DNA of 64,000 nt, from contig NZ_OY781882.1 of the NCBI RefSeq assembly GCF_963677125.1, positions 5,478,501 through 5,542,500 on the forward strand, written 5' to 3'. The DNA is from an uncultured Desulfobacter sp. Its GTDB lineage: Bacteria > Desulfobacterota > Desulfobacteria > Desulfobacterales > Desulfobacteraceae. This document shows positions 36,925 through 44,611 of this stretch, one piece after another. The notes beneath the pieces are model-generated. The model was not told the DNA's origin, ran no database searches, and saw only the letters and a list, made by a program, of their open reading frames with translations. How positions within the stretch are numbered: the stretch's first letter is position 1; each line of letters starts with the position of its first letter. The position numbers and the translations under genes were made by a program.

Positions 36925-37018
36925 GTAAAAACCTAAAAACAATACGACTTAATAACCTAAATATGGTTTGACGCAATAACCTAAATATGGTACTGCTTAA
37001 TGACCTAAAAACAATATA
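36925..37018 (+). repeat. Four 24-base direct repeats upstream of the Fic gene
   Basis: The core ACCTAA occurs at 36931, 36955, 36979 and 37003, exactly 24 bases apart; the middle copies share AATAACCTAAATATGGT and the outer ones share ACCTAAAAACAATA. An inverted copy AGGTTATT lies at 36915-36922 next to the palindrome TTACGTAA. The array ends about 20 bases before the ATG, so it probably contains operators for the Fic gene, possibly bound by its own N-terminal domain. Confidence 0.8.
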
Positions 37019-37038
37019 TGTGCCTAAAAGGTCATCGC

Positions 37039-38556
37039 ATGCCGACACCACAAGATAAACTTGCAAAATCTCTTGCCGTTCTGAAAAAACTTCAAGATGA
37101 AGGCATTGTTGCAATTCATACAAGAAACATGACGCGCACACACCGGGAACGTCTTGTCAAAACCGGTTTCATCAAAGAAGTGATGAAGGGATGGTATATT
37201 CCATCCCGCCCCGAGGAGCCGGCCGGAGACAGTACCGCTTGGTATGCCTCATTTTGGGAATTTTGTGCTGATTATCTTAACTCAAGATTTAGTGATCAGT
37301 GGTGTCTGTCCCCTGAACAGTCATTGAGCATTCATAGCGGAAACTGGAATGTTCCTGGACAGTTACTTGTCCGAACCCCCAAAGGGGGCAATAAACCGAT
37401 ATCCCTTCTCCACCAAACATCCATAATGGATGTTCGCCTGAAACTGCCGGACAAAAATGAAATTGAACACAAAGAAAACCTGCGGATTATGACCCTGCCT
37501 GCCGCATTGATTGCGTGTTCTCCCGGGTTTTATTCAAATAACGATGTGGACGCCCGCGCTGTGTTGTCCATGATCTCTGAGGCTTCGGAGATTTTGCACC
37601 GGCTTCTTGAAGGCGGACATAGCATCGTGGCAGGAAGGCTTGCTGGTGCTTTCCGGAACATCGGAAAAAACACTATTGCCGACACGATCATTGAAACAAT
37701 GAAAGCTGCCGGATACAGCATTACGGAAAATGATCCTTTTGAAGAAAAATCCGTTTTTATTTTCAATGAGCGCGAGTTGTCTCCCTATGTCAACCGGATG
37801 CGGATGGACTGGGCAAAGATGCGCGGTATTGTCATGGATGCTTTTCCCCAGACACATACAACCGGTCAAACTACCGATGAATACCTTCAACAGATCGATG
37901 ATATATATCTGACAGACGCTTACCATTCGCTTTCTATAGAAGGATATCGTGTAAGTGAGGAGCTTATTGAACGTGTCCGTTCTGGAAGTTGGGACCCGGA
38001 AACAAGCCAAAAAGATAAAGAAGACGCAAATGCTTTGGCTGCTCGCGGTTACTGGCAAGCTTTTCAAACGGTAAAGAAAAGCGTTACTAAAGTTTTAAAT
38101 GGGGACGCGTCAGGAGCAGTAGCCGGTAATGATCATGCCATATGGTACAGAGAATTATTTGCGCCGAGTGTAAACGCAGGGCTTATTGCTGCATCTGATC
38201 TTGCCGGTTACCGCAGGCAGCCCGTTTATATCCGAAAATCAATGCACGTCCCGCCTCGCTACGAAGCTGTACGGGATCTTATGCCGGCATTCTTCACGCT
38301 TTTAAAAGATGAAAATGAACCTGCCGTGAGGGCTGTTTTAGGTCATTTTTTCTTTGTGTATATTCACCCTTATGTTGATGGAAATGGCCGCATGGGAAGA
38401 TTCCTGATGAATGTGATGTTGGCTGGCGGAGGCTATCCATGGACGGTTATTCCGCTTGACTCCTGCAACGAGTATATGGAATCCTTGGAAGAAGCAAGCG
38501 TAAAAAAGAACATTGAACCGTTTTCCAGGCTGTTAGGCAAACTCGTTCAAAAATAA
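37039..38556 (+). CDS. Fic-family protein with AbiEi-like N-terminal DNA-binding region
   Basis: 505 aa. The C-terminal Fic domain has the complete active motif HPYVDGNGRMGR near residue 442, expected to transfer AMP or a related group to a target protein. An inhibitory helix motif SLSIEG (form S/TxxxEG) near residue 296 places it among self-inhibited class II Fic proteins. The first 85 residues (LKKLQDEGIVAIHTRNM, RERLVKTGFIKEVMKGWYI) resemble the winged-helix start of AbiEi-type antitoxins. The ATG at 37039, 7 bases after AAAGG, is preferred to 37018, which lies in the repeat array. No separate antitoxin gene is present. Confidence 0.9.
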   Translation: MPTPQDKLAKSLAVLKKLQDEGIVAIHTRNMTRTHRERLVKTGFIKEVMKGWYIPSRPEEPAGDSTAWYASFWEFCADYLNSRFSDQWCLSPEQSLSIHSGNWNVPGQLLVRTPKGGNKPISLLHQTSIMDVRLKLPDKNEIEHKENLRIMTLPAALIACSPGFYSNNDVDARAVLSMISEASEILHRLLEGGHSIVAGRLAGAFRNIGKNTIADTIIETMKAAGYSITENDPFEEKSVFIFNERELSPYVNRMRMDWAKMRGIVMDAFPQTHTTGQTTDEYLQQIDDIYLTDAYHSLSIEGYRVSEELIERVRSGSWDPETSQKDKEDANALAARGYWQAFQTVKKSVTKVLNGDASGAVAGNDHAIWYRELFAPSVNAGLIAASDLAGYRRQPVYIRKSMHVPPRYEAVRDLMPAFFTLLKDENEPAVRAVLGHFFFVYIHPYVDGNGRMGRFLMNVMLAGGGYPWTVIPLDSCNEYMESLEEASVKKNIEPFSRLLGKLVQK

Positions 38557-38568
38557 ATAGAGATAGAT

Positions 38569-38730
38569 TTAAAGTGCATCTGTTTCATTCACAAAGTGTA
38601 ATTCAATTACCACCCAAGGCAATACTTTTGGCGCGAAATGAATTTGAACCCCATCAGGCATTTCGAATGGGTAAAAACGCTTGGGGGGGGCAGTTCCATC
38701 CCGATTTAATACAACAAAGCGTGTGAATAT
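38569..38730 (-). pseudogene. Short C-terminal-like coding remnant
   Basis: A 53-codon open stretch on the minus strand with no start codon reads FVVLNRDGTAPPKRFYPF, then MPDGVQIHFAPKVLPW and ELHFVNETDAL before a stop at 38569. The amino-acid mix looks natural, so it may be the end of a lost gene; only one internal ATG exists and no ribosome site is seen. It lies between the Fic gene and the permease, on the other side of the Fic gene from a second remnant. Confidence 0.35.
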
Positions 38731-38750
38731 TTATTGTATGGAAAATTGGC

Positions 38751-39902
38751 TTATTTTAGTTCCATAGGCGCTTTCCCATTGTGCATGTGATCATGATCAT
38801 GATCGTGGTCATGGCAATGGCAATCTTGTTTTTTCAACAGGCTTCGTGCCAAAAGCGCTGCTAAAATCAGTGCGGCGGTCAGTTCAACGCTGTAGGGAAC
38901 CATCTCCGCTGCTGTTCCCATGACCACAGAGGGCTGAATGGCCAACACCCTGTAGGTCTGGTCGAGCAGGGCACCCATTGCCAGGGCGCATATGGATATC
39001 ATACCCAGATAAATTGCCAGGGCCCTGGTGCCGAAAATGTTTTTCACCACACCCATGGTGGCGGCATTGGTTGCCGGTCCTGCCAGAAGAAATACCAGGG
39101 CCGCCCCCGGGTTCAGTCCTTTGAGGATTAGGGCTGCGGCAATGGGAGTTGATGACGTGGCGCACACATACATGGGGATGCCGGCAATCAGCATTACCAG
39201 CATGGAGAGTAATGGATTATTCTGGGACCATGTGCTGATTCCCGAAGGAAAAAAGAATGTAATGATACCGGCAATAAACACACCAATGGCAAAGGGTTTG
39301 GCAATGTCTGTGAGAAGTTCGCCAAAGGCAAACTCCATCCCCTGTGCCAGACGTTTTGAAAGAGGTGGTTCATGTTCTGTTTGGCCGGGGGAATTCGCAC
39401 ATGTCCCTTCACTGCAGTTACAGGTGTGAGCATGTTCAGGGGGCTGTACAAAAAATGGTTCTTGATCAGTGGCCGGCTTTTTTTGATCCCGGCCATGGAA
39501 TATGTTTTCGGCAATGCCTGTTGATATGGCTGTGATAAACCCTGCAATGGGACGCATAACGGTCATCACCGGATCAAGCATGGCCCAGGATACGGCAATA
39601 GAGTCCACACCGGATTCCGGGGTGGCAATCATGAATGCCAGGGCAGCACCATCATTGGCCCCCTGTTTTTTTAAGCCTGTGACCACTGGGATCACCCCAC
39701 AGCTGCACAAGGGAATAGGGATGCCGAAAAGGGCTGCGCGCAGCACCGGTTTCACCCGGCCTTTACCTAAGTATTTTTTGATCCGGTCCGTTTTGAAAAA
39801 TACATAGAGCAGCGCTGCCACTAAAAATCCAAAAAGCATAAATACCGATACATCCAGGTAAACATGCCATATTTCAAAAATGATGTTTTTTATTGTATCC
39901 AT
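38751..39902 (-). CDS. Metal-efflux permease of the DUF318/SO_0444 type
   Basis: 383 aa with about eight to ten membrane helices. PLCSCGVIPV near residue 62, ATPESGVDSI and MYVCATSSTPIAAAL are characteristic of DUF318 permeases, a family including ArsP and the SO_0444 Cu/Zn exporters. A His/Cys-rich loop (HAHTCNCSEGTC, near 160) and a His/Asp-rich tail (CHCHDHDHDHDH) favour divalent metal handling. An ArsR/SmtB regulator lies upstream on the same strand and a 12-6-12 palindrome of the ArsR/SmtB operator type sits 64-93 bases before the ATG. Export of Zn or a similar ion is inferred. Confidence 0.85.
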   Translation of the reverse strand: MDTIKNIIFEIWHVYLDVSVFMLFGFLVAALLYVFFKTDRIKKYLGKGRVKPVLRAALFGIPIPLCSCGVIPVVTGLKKQGANDGAALAFMIATPESGVDSIAVSWAMLDPVMTVMRPIAGFITAISTGIAENIFHGRDQKKPATDQEPFFVQPPEHAHTCNCSEGTCANSPGQTEHEPPLSKRLAQGMEFAFGELLTDIAKPFAIGVFIAGIITFFFPSGISTWSQNNPLLSMLVMLIAGIPMYVCATSSTPIAAALILKGLNPGAALVFLLAGPATNAATMGVVKNIFGTRALAIYLGMISICALAMGALLDQTYRVLAIQPSVVMGTAAEMVPYSVELTAALILAALLARSLLKKQDCHCHDHDHDHDHMHNGKAPMELK

Positions 39903-39965
39903 TATCGTTTTGTCTTAAATTTTTTATTTTTGCCGGTATACTCAATTTTTTATCTTCTCTATATC

Positions 39966-39995
39966 TGAATATATGAATTATTGTTCATATATTCA
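39966..39995 (-). promoter_or_regulatory. ArsR/SmtB-type operator palindrome
   Basis: TGAATATATGAA, six bases (ttattg), then TTCATATATTCA: a perfect 12-base inverted repeat. TATGAA-N6-TTCATA is the form bound by ArsR/SmtB metal sensors. It lies between the regulator gene and the permease gene. Confidence 0.8.
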
Positions 39996-40083
39996 AGAAA
40001 AAAATATCCGGTAAGAAAATTTGGGGTATAGTGGAAAATAAACCGAACCGACTACAAGGATCAGATCTTTACATTAAAGCGTT

Positions 40084-40162
40084 AGTAAGTTACTGAATTT
40101 ATCCCGTATTTTGTTGTGGTTCAGCCTGCTCTATGATATCTCAAATCGGCCCATGGCCGTTA
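40084..40162 (+). repeat. Dispersed repeat, family B copy 3
   Basis: Contains GTTACTGAATTTAT, then TTTTGTTGTGGTTCAG and CGGCCCATGGCCGTTA, matching the copy at 41261. Its last three bases TTA are the reverse complement of the TAA stop of the ArsR-type gene. The hairpin arm at its left end is degraded. Confidence 0.65.
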
Positions 40163-40513
40163 GTGGGAGATGTGGTCAATGCTCATTTGAAGCAATGAAC
40201 GGACATGGTCGTCATCTAGGGAATAATAAACGATTTTCCCTTGGCGGCGGTTTTTAACGATCCGAAGGGTTCTCAGAACCCTAAGTTGGTGGGATACGGC
40301 AGATTCGCTTTGTTGGCAAAGCACGGCAAGATCACAGACACAATGTTCACGGTCCAGAAGTGCTGTGACAATTTTTATTCGGGAGGCATCTGCCAGAGCT
40401 TTGAATATTTCGGAAAGCCCCAGGACGGTTTCCGGTGACGGCATCGCGCCCATGGTTTTTTTTACCTCTTCCGGGTTGATGCATTTTTGTTCGCAGATAT
40501 CCGTATTTGTCAT
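40160..40513 (-). CDS. ArsR/SmtB metal-sensing repressor
   Basis: 117 aa. Winged-helix repressor with EIFKALADASRIKIVTAL, the HCVCDLA motif at the alpha-3 position and QQSESAVSHQLRVLR as recognition helix. The C-terminal helix has DDDHV and IDHISH, an Asp/His set like the alpha-5 Zn site of SmtB/CzrA. It should bind the palindrome at 39966 and release it on metal binding, switching on the permease. ATG at 40513 is preferred to 40522 because GGA then lies about 10 bases upstream. Its stop codon is formed by the end of a family B repeat. Confidence 0.9.
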   Translation of the reverse strand: MTNTDICEQKCINPEEVKKTMGAMPSPETVLGLSEIFKALADASRIKIVTALLDREHCVCDLAVLCQQSESAVSHQLRVLRTLRIVKNRRQGKIVYYSLDDDHVRSLLQMSIDHISH

Positions 40514-40701
40514 CCGAATCATTTCCGATTTTTAAATTGTTTTTAAAAAATTATGAATAGAGTGAATCATCCTTTATGAATACAATAAACATCTCCTTTT
40601 CTCAAGATGCGCGTTGCCGGGATTAATTTTTGTCCGTATCGTAAAAATTTTGGCCATTACTCAGCATGTTTGCAGGTACATCATTTTTAAAATTTTAGGT
40701 C

Positions 40702-40760
40702 CATAAAAAACAACTGCCGCTCTCCAAGTTGATGATATAAATCATTTCGGAAAGCGGCAG
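40702..40760 (-). terminator. Rho-independent terminator
   Basis: CTGCCGCT (40714-40721) pairs with AGCGGCAG (40753-40760); read on the minus strand the stem is followed by TTGTTTTTTATGG. It lies downstream of the small membrane protein gene at 40854. The rest of 40523-40853 shows no gene. Confidence 0.75.
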
Positions 40761-40853
40761 GCTTCGCCTCTATTTAATTTTATAGCCGGTTTTTAAGCTT
40801 TGTATTCGTTCTTGTGGTTTTGCCGTAAATTATAAATGGATTAAACAGCTTTG

Positions 40854-41069
40854 TCAGGATACATCGGTGTTGAAATCAAGTTCGCACTGGTCATTTAGCC
40901 TTGTGCGAATCAGAAAGATGCCGATTGCCAGGACCGGTAGTGCCAAGACGAAGCCGATGACCGGCAGCAAGGTAAAGCCCAACACAATAAGTCCAAGAGA
41001 AAATAAACCAAAAAGACCGCCTAAAAAGTATTTTGAAAACGTTTCTGATGTACATAAACCATTATTCAT
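40854..41069 (-). CDS. Small two-helix membrane protein
   Basis: 71 aa. Two adjacent hydrophobic segments (about residues 16-34 and 36-54) with a short positively charged exit (IRTRLND) form a hairpin in the membrane. No family recognised. The start is well supported by AGGAGG seven bases before the ATG, and a terminator follows, so this is a real single-gene unit despite its size. Confidence 0.75.
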   Translation of the reverse strand: MNNGLCTSETFSKYFLGGLFGLFSLGLIVLGFTLLPVIGFVLALPVLAIGIFLIRTRLNDQCELDFNTDVS

Positions 41070-41260
41070 ATCCGCCTCCTGGTGGTTATATTTTGTATCT
41101 ATATTAAATAATTAGCTTCTCCTAACTATTTATACTTCATAAGTTAAAACGGATTAAAAAATATGCAAGCCTTTTTTTAAAAAAAGTTACTTAGGCAGTT
41201 GTCGCTGGTTTACCGGTCGAATTGGCTCAAATTGTGCTTAAACTATACTTAAGGTTTATA

Positions 41261-41348
41261 TGAAAGTACCAAAAAGTTGCTGAGTTACTTTCATGTTTTG
41301 TTGTGGGCTTGGGCGCTGATAGACTAAGTCGGCCCATGGCCGTTATTA
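41261..41348 (+). repeat. Dispersed repeat, family B copy 1 (best preserved)
   Basis: Starts with a hairpin ATGAAAGTA-N17-TACTTTCAT, then TTTTGTTGTGGGC, GATAGACTAA and the palindromic end CGGCCCATGGCCGTTAT. Non-coding; serves as reference for the other four copies. Confidence 0.8.
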
Positions 41349-41383
41349 CAATGTTTTGAATCTCAATTAGAATTAAAGTCCAT

Positions 41384-41463
41384 GTAACCTGCAAATATCT
41401 TTTAAATTTTGTTGTAGGCTGTGCCTGGACGATGATAGATTAAACTAACCTATGGTTGTTAAA
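41384..41463 (+). repeat. Dispersed repeat, family B copy 4 (diverged)
   Basis: Keeps TTTTGTTGTAGGCTGTG, GATAGATTAA and CTATGGTTGTTA in the order and spacing of copy 1, from which it is separated by about 35 bases. The right end lies 22 bases before the start of the SDR gene. Confidence 0.6.
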
Positions 41464-41484
41464 ATAAACGAAAGGGAGGGACAC

Positions 41485-42390
41485 ATGAAAACGGTTTTAA
41501 TCACCGGTGCATCCGGTTTTGTGGGACAGGCCCTTGCGCGAAGATATATAGATGCGGATTGGCAGGTGAATGGACTTGGCACTTCGTTGAACCATCCCAT
41601 GGCGGATACCTATGATAATTTTTCCTGGACTAGTGCGGATACGTCTGTACCGGGGTCGTGGCAGGATCTTGTGGCTCAGTCGGATGTCATTGTCAACTTG
41701 GCGGGCAGGAATATTTTTAAACCTTGGACTAAGGCGTATAAAAAAGCCATTTATGATTCCAGGATTAAAACCACCAAACATCTGGTGGACGCCATGCCGG
41801 ACACCTTTGACGGACAGTTGATCAATGCCTCTGCGGCAGGGTTCTACGGTGATAGGGGTGATACATCTTTGACTGAGACAGAATCGTCCGGGACCGGATT
41901 TTTGGCCCAGGTGTGCCGGGACTGGGAAGCCCAGGCCCTAAATGCAACATCAAAAGGCGCAACCGTAGCGGTGATGAGATTCGGGGTGGTGCTTGGCTCG
42001 GATGGCGGTGCCCTCGACGTGATGTCCCAGGCTTTCAGGATGTTTGTGGGCGGGCCTTTGGGGACCGGGAATCAGTGGTTCCCATGGATTCATTTGGATG
42101 ATTTGATCCGGGGGATTTTCTTTTTAGTGGAACATAAAGCCCAGGGTCTATATAATTTCACTGGGCCGGTCCCCATTCGACAAAAAGAGTTTGCCAAGGA
42201 ACTGGGCCGGGCATTGCACCGTCCGGCATTCATGCCGGCACCGGCATTTTTTATCAGGCTGTTTATGGGGCAGCTCGGAGATTCATTTCTTTGCAGCCAG
42301 AAAGCGCTTCCTGCTGCTTTGGAAACAGCCGGATTCAGGTTTGAATACAATACCGTGAATAGTGCGTTGGGTCAGATTTTCAGATCCTGA
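41485..42390 (+). CDS. TIGR01777/SDR39U1-type NAD(P)-binding epimerase
   Basis: 301 aa. Rossmann start MKTVLITGASGFVGQALARR, then VIVNLAGRNIF, INASAAGFYGDRG, RFGVVLGSDGGAL, WFPWIHLDDLI and YNFTGP: the full signature of the TIGR01777 family (E. coli YfcH, human SDR39U1). The reaction is unknown; links to cell division or sugar metabolism have been suggested for relatives. The ATG at 41485 has GGGAGGG upstream; an in-frame ATG at 41452 lies in a repeat and is rejected. A strong terminator follows. Confidence 0.93.
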   Translation: MKTVLITGASGFVGQALARRYIDADWQVNGLGTSLNHPMADTYDNFSWTSADTSVPGSWQDLVAQSDVIVNLAGRNIFKPWTKAYKKAIYDSRIKTTKHLVDAMPDTFDGQLINASAAGFYGDRGDTSLTETESSGTGFLAQVCRDWEAQALNATSKGATVAVMRFGVVLGSDGGALDVMSQAFRMFVGGPLGTGNQWFPWIHLDDLIRGIFFLVEHKAQGLYNFTGPVPIRQKEFAKELGRALHRPAFMPAPAFFIRLFMGQLGDSFLCSQKALPAALETAGFRFEYNTVNSALGQIFRS

Positions 42391-42412
42391 AACACTATTT
42401 AAAAGATCGAAT

Positions 42413-42465
42413 AAAAACGCCCGGACTGCGAACCGTGTTGCAGATGCCCGGGCGTTTTGTTTTTG
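42413..42465 (+). terminator. Rho-independent terminator after the SDR gene
   Basis: AAAACGCCCGG pairs with CCGGGCGTTTT across a loop of about 20 bases, followed by GTTTTTG. Clear and correctly placed 23 bases after the stop. Confidence 0.9.
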
Positions 42466-42507
42466 ATCATTGATATCTATTGTGAGTGCTGTTTTTAAAA
42501 GCTCTTT

Positions 42508-43170
42508 TTACTCTTTAAAAACCAGTTTTCCGCCCATATGCCCTGCCACTCCGGCTCCGGCAAGCATCAATACGTTAATTAGAACAAACAACCAGGCACC
42601 GCCTGACCCTAACACTTCCGGATTTACCAGGTACCAGATAATTGAAATAAGGCAGCAGACCGCAGCAGTCGATGCCGCGGCGATTTTTATTTTAAATATC
42701 TTGGTTTGCGCCTGATTATATTTTCTCTGCCACTCAAGAACCCCTGTCAATCCAACTATAGGCAAGGAAATAATCACAAATATCAGGTTAATAAAAGCGG
42801 CCTGTAAAAGTAGGTGTGAACCGGAAAACCAGGCCAGAATAACCAGGATTGCAACGATTGGGATAACCCCGTTGGGCAGGTGAACAGACATCGGATGGGC
42901 ATGGTGCTTAACCATCAACTGAGCTGCTTTTTCCATGTGAGGCGCCGCCGGTCCAAATTTTTCAAAAATCGCTGCGCCCGGTATTTCGGTATCACTTGGT
43001 GCAGACGCCGCTTCCTGGGAATCTTCGGTTACAGTCTCACCTTCGGTTGTATCAGGATCTTCTTCAAGAAGCACAAATTTATCTGAGGAGACACCGCACA
43101 CTGGACATTTTTCAGGGGGTTCTTCTCCTGTATGAACGTATTTGCACACAGAACATTGCCATTTTTTCAT
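42508..43170 (-). CDS. Rubredoxin-like domain fused to DUF2231-like membrane domain
   Basis: 220 aa. The N-terminus is a rubredoxin/rubrerythrin-type iron site with two CxxC pairs (CSVCKYVH and CPVCGVSS). An acidic linker leads to a membrane domain with four helices (about 100-218) whose entry motif HHAHPMSVHLPNG matches DUF2231-like proteins, in which conserved His suggest heme or metal binding. The fusion suggests electron transfer between a cytoplasmic partner and the membrane pool. AAGGAG precedes the ATG. It stands alone between the SDR gene and an intergenic stretch. Confidence 0.85.
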   Translation of the reverse strand: MKKWQCSVCKYVHTGEEPPEKCPVCGVSSDKFVLLEEDPDTTEGETVTEDSQEAASAPSDTEIPGAAIFEKFGPAAPHMEKAAQLMVKHHAHPMSVHLPNGVIPIVAILVILAWFSGSHLLLQAAFINLIFVIISLPIVGLTGVLEWQRKYNQAQTKIFKIKIAAASTAAVCCLISIIWYLVNPEVLGSGGAWLFVLINVLMLAGAGVAGHMGGKLVFKE

Positions 43171-43489
43171 TGATCTTCTCCTTTATGTTTTAGTGTGTTA
43201 TTACTCATCCGTATTTCCTGACTTCATCGCAATTCACCATACGTGTATTGCATATGCAAGACCCCTATGGCAACCTTAAAATGCTGTTTCATCCACACAA
43301 AAATTGTTCGGTTAGATTTTCGCAAATAGCGTCTTAATTTAGGGTTTGGGAATAAAAAAAGATGATGTTGTTGATGTTTTATGTAATAAAAATAGGTGTT
43401 TGTCTGGGTGAGTGTTGAGCAGTAACGGTCAAAAATGGTTTTTGAGTTTACGAGACCTTTGATTTTGAAACAAAAATACGTCACTGCCA

Positions 43490-44578
43490 TCAAAGAGATT
43501 GTGCCAAGGATTCCGCCAGTTTCAGAAGCCGATCTGTTTGCTCAAGGCCGTCAATGAATCGGTGCGGGATTTTGCTTAGGCCGACCTGAGCACCGGTCAA
43601 CGCGCCGGTGAGGATGGCTCGGACCTGATTTTGACCGCCGCCGTTCACAGCATGGAGAACAGCTGACTCAAAATTGTCATGAAACCGTGCCGCAAGGTAG
43701 TAGGCCGCAGGCAGTTGATGGTAAATTGCGCAGGGCATGCCATAAACAATGGATACTTTCCAGGCCGGTTCAATGCGGATATCCGGATCGGATGCCGCTG
43801 CCGCCATGTAGGCGGGGGACAGCAACGCATCCGGCGAGGCAAAACGTCCCGCACGGGGTGGGTCCGGATCACCGGGCCTGGGAGGCTGCAAGTCATCCCG
43901 GGTGACCGCATGAAAGGGCAGTTCTCCGCTTTTTACCAGCTTCATCAGTTTATCTGAAATGTCGGCATCCAACCTGTTCCCTTGGACCAGAAGACTTAAC
44001 ACTGCCCCGAAAGCAACAGTCATAGAGACCACCGTATCATCCACTTGAGTCAGTATGGTGTTGTCGGTAATGGCTGAGGCTAACCGGGCGGGCTCAAAAG
44101 CGTATCGCACGGCAATGGCAAGGGTCCTTTCGATAGCTTCCGTAGTATCTGCATGACCACCGGTCTCTCCCCAGGGCAGGTTTTGCTGAACTCGTTTTCG
44201 CCAGGCGTCCCGAATGGACTGACTGGTGTAATTGCCGGGGCCTGCCACCGGTGTGCCGTCTAACAGAGGGAAAAGGTCCTCGTCCATCCGTCGGCAGAAA
44301 TCCGCTTGATTGTACCCATTGCTTTCAACCAAAGACTCTGCCATGAGAGATAGGATAAAACCGGCTTGGGACAGTTGCCCTGCTTTCAGGCCATCATGGT
44401 AACGACCCGGCATGGGGTCCGTATATCCGTCAATCCAATCTCCATAATCCCGGCGAAGTTCGGCAAGGTCATAGTACCAATGCGGGCCTAAAGCCAGGGC
44501 ATCTCCGATAAACGCGCCCATAATGGCACCAGCTGCCCGGTCTTTCGTTTTTGAGGCGTTCAATGTCAATTCTCCCAT
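43490..44578 (-). CDS. ADP-ribosylglycohydrolase-like protein lacking metal ligands
   Basis: 362 aa. The fold is recognisable from AAGAIMGAFIGDALALGPHW at the start and AVNGGGQNQVRAILTGALTG near residue 320. In active family members the region after the first motif reads as a DDT-type signature and the second as GGDTDT; here these positions read LSQAG and GGQNQ, so the Asp ligands for the two Mg ions are missing. A VDDT near residue 178 is out of place. It is either inactive, a binder, or uses another chemistry. The gene follows the lactonase-like gene by 33 bases, suggesting co-transcription. Confidence 0.8.
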   Translation of the reverse strand: MGELTLNASKTKDRAAGAIMGAFIGDALALGPHWYYDLAELRRDYGDWIDGYTDPMPGRYHDGLKAGQLSQAGFILSLMAESLVESNGYNQADFCRRMDEDLFPLLDGTPVAGPGNYTSQSIRDAWRKRVQQNLPWGETGGHADTTEAIERTLAIAVRYAFEPARLASAITDNTILTQVDDTVVSMTVAFGAVLSLLVQGNRLDADISDKLMKLVKSGELPFHAVTRDDLQPPRPGDPDPPRAGRFASPDALLSPAYMAAAASDPDIRIEPAWKVSIVYGMPCAIYHQLPAAYYLAARFHDNFESAVLHAVNGGGQNQVRAILTGALTGAQVGLSKIPHRFIDGLEQTDRLLKLAESLAQSL

Positions 44579-44611
44579 GCAACCAGTTTGTCTGTATAAA
44601 ATTTTTGCCCT

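Noticed and set aside
36925..37018. Possible CRISPR array
   Set aside because: Only four units with period 24 and no distinct spacers; the whole unit is repeated.
36911..37141. Minus-strand frame with repeated IFRLL text
   Set aside because: Arises from the 24-base direct repeats (8 codons each) upstream of the Fic gene.
41261..41463. Insertion-sequence ends
   Set aside because: No transposase gene or target duplication; the sequence matches a small dispersed repeat family instead.
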